Translations under genes and position numbers: made by a program
Notes under the pieces: model-generated
Seen by the model: only the letters and a program-made list of their open reading frames with translations
Told to the model about the DNA's origin: nothing
Database searches by the model: none
Shown here: one piece after another, positions 5,222 to 8,587 of the stretch
Position numbering within the stretch: the first letter of the stretch is position 1
Layout: each line of letters starts with the position of its first letter
From: Candidatus Cloacimonadota bacterium
GTDB taxonomy: Bacteria; Cloacimonadota; Cloacimonadia; JGIOTU-2
Direction: 5' to 3'
Length of the DNA stretch: 8,587 nucleotides
Assembly (NCBI GenBank): GCA_014384665.1
Contig: JACNFI010000003.1
Coordinates: 1 to 8,587 of the forward strand

Positions 5222-7477
5222 ATGATAAATCAACCGAAATCTATTCTCAAAAAAACTTTCGGATATAATGAATTCCGACCACTTCAAGATGAAATTATCC
5301 GGAATGTTCTCGCAAAGAATGATACATTAGTCATTATGCCCACTGGCGGTGGAAAATCACTCTGCTACCAAATTCCTGCTCTCATTTTCAAAGGTCTAAC
5401 TGTTGTTATTTCACCACTTATTTCTTTGATGAAAGACCAGGTAGAACAATTGCTTGAACTTGGCGTTCCAGCAGTATTTTTAAATAGTTCTTTATCTTAT
5501 GAAGAATATCAAAGGAATATTAAGAAAATCATTCAAAATGAAGTTAAACTTATATATCTTGCTCCAGAAGCACTGTTTACTCAGAGAATATTATCACTGC
5601 TTTCGTCGGTACAAATTGATTGCTTCACGATTGACGAGGCTCATTGTATCTCAGAATGGGGTCACGATTTTCGTCCAGAATACAGACAACTTATTGAGAT
5701 AAGAGACCGTTTCCCATCTGCAGTTTGTATTGCTCTTACTGCAACAGCAACACCAAGAGTTCAGCAAGATATAAAAGACAATCTTCGTTTTGAGGCTTCC
5801 AATGAATTTATTGCGAGTTTTAATAGAGAAAATCTATTTCTACAAATAATTCCCAAAAATGACCCAATTTCCCAAACTATTGAATTTTTGGAAAAATATC
5901 CCAACCAATCAGGTATCATCTATTGTTTTTCCCGTAAGCAGGTGGATGAACTTTCAATATTTTTGGAACAGGAAGGTTTTTCCGTAAGACCTTATCATGC
6001 AGGATTAACCGATAAGGAACGAAAACAAAACCAGGATTTATTTATAAGGGATGATGTGCAGATTATTGTAGCAACTATTGCTTTTGGAATGGGAATAAAC
6101 AAACCGAATATTCGTTTCGTAGTGCATTTTGACCTCCCCAAAAATATTGAAACTTACTATCAGGAAATTGGAAGAGCAGGACGAGATGGATTGAGGTCGC
6201 ATTGCTTACTATTATTTGGTTATGGAGATATTCGCAAGATACGATATTTTATAGACCAAAAAGAGGAAAAGGAACGACGAATCGCAAATGTTCATCTTAA
6301 TGCGTTACTGCGATTTTGTGAAACTGATATATGCCGCCGCATACCTCTGTTGAATTATTTTGGAGAAAAGTATTCTATCCAAAAATGTGATATGTGTGAC
6401 AACTGTTTAGTTGATGAAAAAGATTTGGTAGATATTACCATTCTTGCCCAGAAATTTCTTTCGTGCATAAAACGAACTGGTGAAATATTCGGAGCAAATC
6501 ACATAGTTGATGTTCTGCTTGGTTCAAAAGCGAAAAAAGTATTGAACCGCAGACATCACAACTTATCAACTTATGGTATTGGCAAAGAATATTCAAGAAA
6601 GCAGTGGTTTCATCTTTCTCGCCAATTCATTCAAAAAGGGCTGATAATTCAGGATGTGAATTTTGGTAGTTTAAAACTTACTAATAAAGCCTGGGAGGTT
6701 TTAAAAGGCAAAAAAACTGTTATGGGCTTGCTTGAAGAAGAGCGTATAGATTATAAAAAAGAAAAAATAAGTGAACAAGAATATGACCACACTTTGTTTG
6801 AAATTCTAAGGAAAAAACGAAAAGAATTGGCTGATACAGCAAATGTCCCACCTTATGTGATTTTCCCTGATAAGACATTGATTGAAATTTCAATATATTT
6901 TCCACAATCAAAAGATAGTTTATTAAATATTCACGGTATTGGTTTAGTGAAATATGAAAAGTATGGAAATATGTTAATGAATATTATTTCTAAATATTGC
7001 GATGAGAATCAAATTGAAGAGCGACCAAAGAGGAAAAGTAAAATATCACGAAATAGATCAAAGCCAACACAGAGTAGAAGACATATTATTTTTGGTAATT
7101 TGTACAATTCAGGAAAGTCTGTTGCAGAGCTGATGAATATGTTTCAGATAAAACAGGGAACAGTATTAGACCATTTGTACCGATATTTGCTTGAAGGTAA
7201 TTCTTTAAGAAGCGATGGGATTCTACAGCTTTCCACAATCCAACCTCAACAACAGGCATTTGTTTTGGAAAATTTTGATCAAGTTGGAACTACATATTTG
7301 AAACCCATATTTGATTTATTTAATGGAAAGGTTAATTATGATGAGTTGAAATTGCTTCGGTTGTATTATTTAAGTAAAAAAAAGAGTGGAAACATTAATG
7401 ACAGCGAAATATCAAATCCAGATAAGTCTAATGAAACATACATGTCCCGAAAAGAATCAGGACACCCCATTAAATAG
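5222..7477 (+). CDS. recQ: ATP-dependent DNA helicase RecQ
   Basis: 3'-to-5' DNA helicase acting in recombination repair and stalled-fork processing. Domain order in 751 residues: helicase core with FRPLQDEI near 18-25, Walker A MPTGGGKS (Thr41-Ser46 core), DEAH at 138-141 followed by CISEWGHDFRPEY, motif III ALTATATP at 171-178, motif V IAFGMGINKPNIRFVVHFD at 286-304, and motif VI QEIGRAGRDG at 314-323. The zinc site is Cys371, Cys389, Cys392 and Cys395, then an RQC winged helix (about 400-500), HRDC (about 518-594), and a C-terminal HTH domain (about 618-712, KSVAELMNMFQIKQGTVLDHL). The last ~38 residues are polar and their DNA contains repeat-like sequence (TGTCC...GGACA at 7443-7464), so the original end may be altered. 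No Shine-Dalgarno site precedes the ATG; a REP-like hairpin ends 12 bases upstream. The start is still right by homology (KKTFGYNEFRP). Confidence 0.96.
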   Translation: MINQPKSILKKTFGYNEFRPLQDEIIRNVLAKNDTLVIMPTGGGKSLCYQIPALIFKGLTVVISPLISLMKDQVEQLLELGVPAVFLNSSLSYEEYQRNIKKIIQNEVKLIYLAPEALFTQRILSLLSSVQIDCFTIDEAHCISEWGHDFRPEYRQLIEIRDRFPSAVCIALTATATPRVQQDIKDNLRFEASNEFIASFNRENLFLQIIPKNDPISQTIEFLEKYPNQSGIIYCFSRKQVDELSIFLEQEGFSVRPYHAGLTDKERKQNQDLFIRDDVQIIVATIAFGMGINKPNIRFVVHFDLPKNIETYYQEIGRAGRDGLRSHCLLLFGYGDIRKIRYFIDQKEEKERRIANVHLNALLRFCETDICRRIPLLNYFGEKYSIQKCDMCDNCLVDEKDLVDITILAQKFLSCIKRTGEIFGANHIVDVLLGSKAKKVLNRRHHNLSTYGIGKEYSRKQWFHLSRQFIQKGLIIQDVNFGSLKLTNKAWEVLKGKKTVMGLLEEERIDYKKEKISEQEYDHTLFEILRKKRKELADTANVPPYVIFPDKTLIEISIYFPQSKDSLLNIHGIGLVKYEKYGNMLMNIISKYCDENQIEERPKRKSKISRNRSKPTQSRRHIIFGNLYNSGKSVAELMNMFQIKQGTVLDHLYRYLLEGNSLRSDGILQLSTIQPQQQAFVLENFDQVGTTYLKPIFDLFNGKVNYDELKLLRLYYLSKKKSGNINDSEISNPDKSNETYMSRKESGHPIK

Positions 7478-7483
7478 GAAAAG

Positions 7484-7534
7484 ATTTAACCCCGGTGAAA
7501 TAGGAAGAAATTTCACAGGGCAGGCGGGGCAGGC
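7484..7534 (-). repeat. imperfect inverted repeat, copy B of the dispersed family
   Basis: GGTGAAAT (7494-7501) faces ATTTCAC (7509-7515), with outer CCC/GGG pairing, followed by a GC-rich GGCAGGCGGGGCAGGC tract at 7519-7534 that is unlike the surrounding AT-rich DNA. On the minus strand it resembles copy A at 551-596, with the stem pair T-A replaced by G-C. Confidence 0.5.
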
Positions 7535-7551
7535 AAAGGAGTATGAAAATA

Positions 7552-7665
7552 ACACACCCCCTCCGATGAATCGGAGACCCCTCTTATTAGAGGGGAATCA
7601 AATAAATCCCCTCTTGAGAGGGGTGGATGTCCCGATTTATCCGCCAGCTGGCGGACGGAGTGTGT
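7552..7665. repeat. MITE-like element made of four nested hairpins
   Basis: The ends are ACACACCCC (7552) and GGAGTGTGT (ending 7665), a loose terminal inverted repeat. Inside lie CTCCGAT-GA-ATCGGAG (7561-7576), CCCCTCT-TATT-AGAGGGG (7578-7595), CCCCTCT-TG-AGAGGGG (7608-7623) and the 16-bp perfect palindrome TCCGCCAGCTGGCGGA (7640-7655). The 114 bp are almost wholly self-complementary and GC-richer than the neighbours. Long open frames crossing it on both strands are spurious. Confidence 0.7.
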
Positions 7666-7670
7666 AACCT

Positions 7671-7898
7671 GTGTGGCTATTTTCTGATGAGAAAAAAGTA
7701 ACATCAGAATATTATAATTATATGGAAAAAATTCGTAAAGAGTATCCAAAAGCTTACGAGAAATGGTCAGAAGATAATGATGCCCTACTTGTGGAAAAAT
7801 TTAATTCAGGAGCAACTATCAGAGTTTTATCAAATTTATTTCAAAGAAAACCTGGTGCAATCAGGTCTAGATTGAGAAAACTTGGCATTTTGAAGTAA
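7671..7898 (+). CDS. small HTH-like protein or detached C-terminal gene fragment
   Basis: The frame is open from 7668 to the TAA at 7896-7898. A GTG at 7671 gives 75 residues; the in-frame ATG at 7722 gives 58. Neither has a ribosome site. The C-terminal half, YEKWSEDNDALLVEKFNSG followed by VLSNLFQRKPGAIRSRLRKLGIL, resembles the W-[ST]-x-E-[DE]-D...GR-x-x-GAI-x-SRL-x-KLG-[IL] helix-turn-helix module that often ends helicases and other DNA enzymes. It begins six bases after the MITE-like element, without a start signal of its own. It may be the displaced end of recQ or of another gene, cut off by the repeat insertions. A free small DNA-binding protein is the alternative. Confidence 0.6.
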   Translation: MWLFSDEKKVTSEYYNYMEKIRKEYPKAYEKWSEDNDALLVEKFNSGATIRVLSNLFQRKPGAIRSRLRKLGILK

Positions 7899-8036
7899 TT
7901 CTACAAATTAATAAAAAGATAGTAGTTGATTCAGTAGATGCTTTTTTGAAATTGAGAGAGATATTATAATTTGGTAAGTTATGAATTATAAAGGTGAGAT
8001 AATAAATATAAATATGTCAGAAAATTCCATTCACCA

Positions 8037-8119
8037 CTGTCATTCTCCAACTTGCTTATCTGCTTTTGGTATGGATTGGGAATCCACCCCACTCTGTCAT
8101 TCACATCACACACTCCCAC
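8037..8119 (+). repeat. partial TGTCATTC repeat ends
   Basis: CTGTCATTC occurs at 8037-8045 and 8094-8102, and again at the start of the complete element (8119-8127). A small hairpin GGATT-GGG-AATCC lies at 8073-8085. These look like decayed or nested end fragments of the element that follows. Confidence 0.5.
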
Positions 8120-8252
8120 TGTCATTCCCGCACTCAATCAAGTTGAGTGTAAACTCCAGCGGGAATCTATAACAAACTTCTTGTGTATTATTGGCGAAAT
8201 AATGAGAACAATAACCAAAAAAACTGGATTCCCGATTGGATCGGGAATGACA
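8120..8252. repeat. TGTCATTCCCG inverted-repeat element, copy 1 (133 bp)
   Basis: The ends are TGTCATTCCCG (8120-8130) and CGGGAATGACA (8242-8252), exact inverted repeats. Each end is itself a hairpin. The left one, ATTCCCGC/GCGGGAAT, encloses a second hairpin CACTCAA-TCAAG-TTGAGTG (8131-8149). The right one is ATTCCCGAT-TGG-ATCGGGAAT (8228-8248). No coding capacity is present; this looks like a MITE. Confidence 0.75.
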
Positions 8253-8357
8253 ACGGAGTAAGGTTGAAAATGACAAATGAGAGTAATTTGAGACAAATTT
8301 AACGAAAATGATACCTAATTCCTTGACAAATGGACAAAATATTTTACAGAGTGGGTT

Positions 8358-8372
8358 TATATTAAAATAAAT
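8358..8372 (+). repeat. 15-bp direct repeat, left copy
   Basis: TATATTAAAATAAAT, repeated exactly at 8532-8546. The two copies bracket a segment with its own 11-bp terminal inverted repeats, so they may be a target duplication. Confidence 0.55.
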
Positions 8373-8375
8373 GAT

Positions 8376-8527
8376 TTCTGCAAAATGAGTAATTTCACTT
8401 TATTTCTGGCTATGGCTTGCTTCGTCAAGACAAGTGTCATTCCCGTGTAAACGGGAATCCAGTAGAAATGATGGTTTGTGGATTCCCAATCAAGTTGGGA
8501 ATGACACGCGAATGCTATTTTGCAGAA
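8376..8527. mobile_element. candidate 152-bp miniature element with 11-bp TIRs
   Basis: TTCTGCAAAAT (8376-8386) is the exact inverse of ATTTTGCAGAA (8517-8527). The pair lies 3 and 4 bases inside the 15-bp direct repeats. The interior contains a complete TGTCATTCCC element and no gene. Joining the flanks at one direct-repeat copy would place the AT-rich stretch directly before the ribosome site of the gene at 8560. Confidence 0.5.
8434..8507. repeat. TGTCATTCCC inverted-repeat element, copy 2 (74 bp)
   Basis: GTGTCATTCCC (8434-8444) and GGGAATGACAC (8497-8507) are exact inverted ends. The left hairpin is ATTCCCGT-GTAA-ACGGGAAT (8439-8458). The right hairpin is ATTCCCAA-TCAAG-TTGGGAAT (8482-8502). 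It has the same plan as copy 1 but a shorter middle and different hairpin cores. Confidence 0.75.
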
Positions 8528-8531
8528 CGCA

Positions 8532-8546
8532 TATATTAAAATAAAT
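8532..8546 (+). repeat. 15-bp direct repeat, right copy
   Basis: Exact copy of 8358-8372. It lies just before the ribosome site of the next gene. Confidence 0.55.
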
Positions 8547-8559
8547 TATAGGAGAAAAC

Positions 8560-8587
8560 ATGAAAGAGAAACAAAAAAAACAGATTA
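8560..8587 (+). CDS. start of an unidentified gene (3' partial)
   Basis: ATG at 8560 follows AGGAG (8550-8554) by five bases, as good a ribosome site as those of pruA and the ALDH7 gene. Only MKEKQKKQI is visible before the window ends. The lysine-rich start could be the n-region of a signal peptide or simply a polar N-terminus; no function can be given. Confidence 0.65.

Larger units (their letters stand above)
7899..8559. other. long intergenic mosaic of miniature inverted-repeat elements
   Basis: No credible gene is seen in these 661 bases; short open frames over 7981-8261 lie on repeat DNA and lack ribosome sites or recognisable residues. 7899-8036 is AT-rich without clear structure. 8037-8252 holds broken and complete TGTCATTCCC repeats. 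8253-8357 is plain AT-rich sequence. 8358-8546 holds a candidate mobile element around another repeat copy. Confidence 0.7.

Noticed and set aside
7386..7667. 93-residue + strand open frame after recQ, and the overlapping minus-strand frame at 7513-7749
   Set aside because: They overlap the recQ end and cross a four-hairpin element; the proline/arginine-rich translations come from the repeat and match no family.
7981..8261. Two overlapping + strand open frames
   Set aside because: They lie on TGTCATTCCC repeat DNA, have no ribosome site and no recognisable protein features.
8323..8350. TTGACA with TACAGA 16 bases later as a sigma70 promoter for the last gene
   Set aside because: The -10 hexamer is poor, the distance to the ATG is over 200 bases, and the region may be displaced by an insertion.

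Overview
The window is AT-rich and low in GC. It starts in the C-terminal tail of a type IX secretion (Por) sorting domain. Both metabolic genes have strong Shine-Dalgarno sites, and one upstream site fits the Bacteroidetes-type promoter pattern. This points to the Fibrobacteres-Chlorobi-Bacteroidetes (FCB) superphylum, perhaps an uncultured amino-acid-degrading lineage such as Cloacimonadota or Marinimicrobia. The lineage is inference; no rRNA or tRNA gene is visible.

Layout on the + strand: (1) 1-174, end of a secreted or surface protein with a T9SS tail. (2) 175-612, a gene-free stretch with several short palindromes, including a 28-bp perfect one, and a possible promoter. (3) 613-2241, pruA (1-pyrroline-5-carboxylate dehydrogenase). 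(4) 2242-2719, a 478-bp cassette bounded by 27-bp near-perfect inverted repeats, holding a broken GxxExxY (PD-(D/E)XK-like) gene. (5) 2747-4273, an ALDH7/antiquitin-type aldehyde dehydrogenase. (6) 4279-5209, a REP-associated tyrosine transposase (RAYT) between arrays of bulged hairpins. (7) 5222-7477, recQ with helicase, RQC, HRDC and C-terminal HTH domains. (8) 7478-7670, dispersed palindromic repeats. (9) 7671-7898, a small HTH-like coding fragment that may be a detached gene end. (10) 7899-8559, a mosaic of miniature inverted-repeat elements, including one with an 11-bp TIR and 15-bp flanking direct repeats. (11) 8560 onward, the first codons of a new gene.

The two aldehyde dehydrogenases oxidise semialdehydes from proline/ornithine and from lysine, so together they suggest amino-acid catabolism. 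They probably formed one transcription unit before the cassette inserted between them. recQ is an ordinary repair gene whose start directly abuts a RAYT hairpin.

The main interest lies in the non-coding DNA. At least five repeat families sit in nearly every intergenic gap, and several show compensatory base changes that preserve hairpins. The strongest candidates are the RAYT/bulged-hairpin system, the inverted-repeat GxxExxY cassette, and a set of short palindromic cores that recur in different contexts, one of them inside a broken reading frame.
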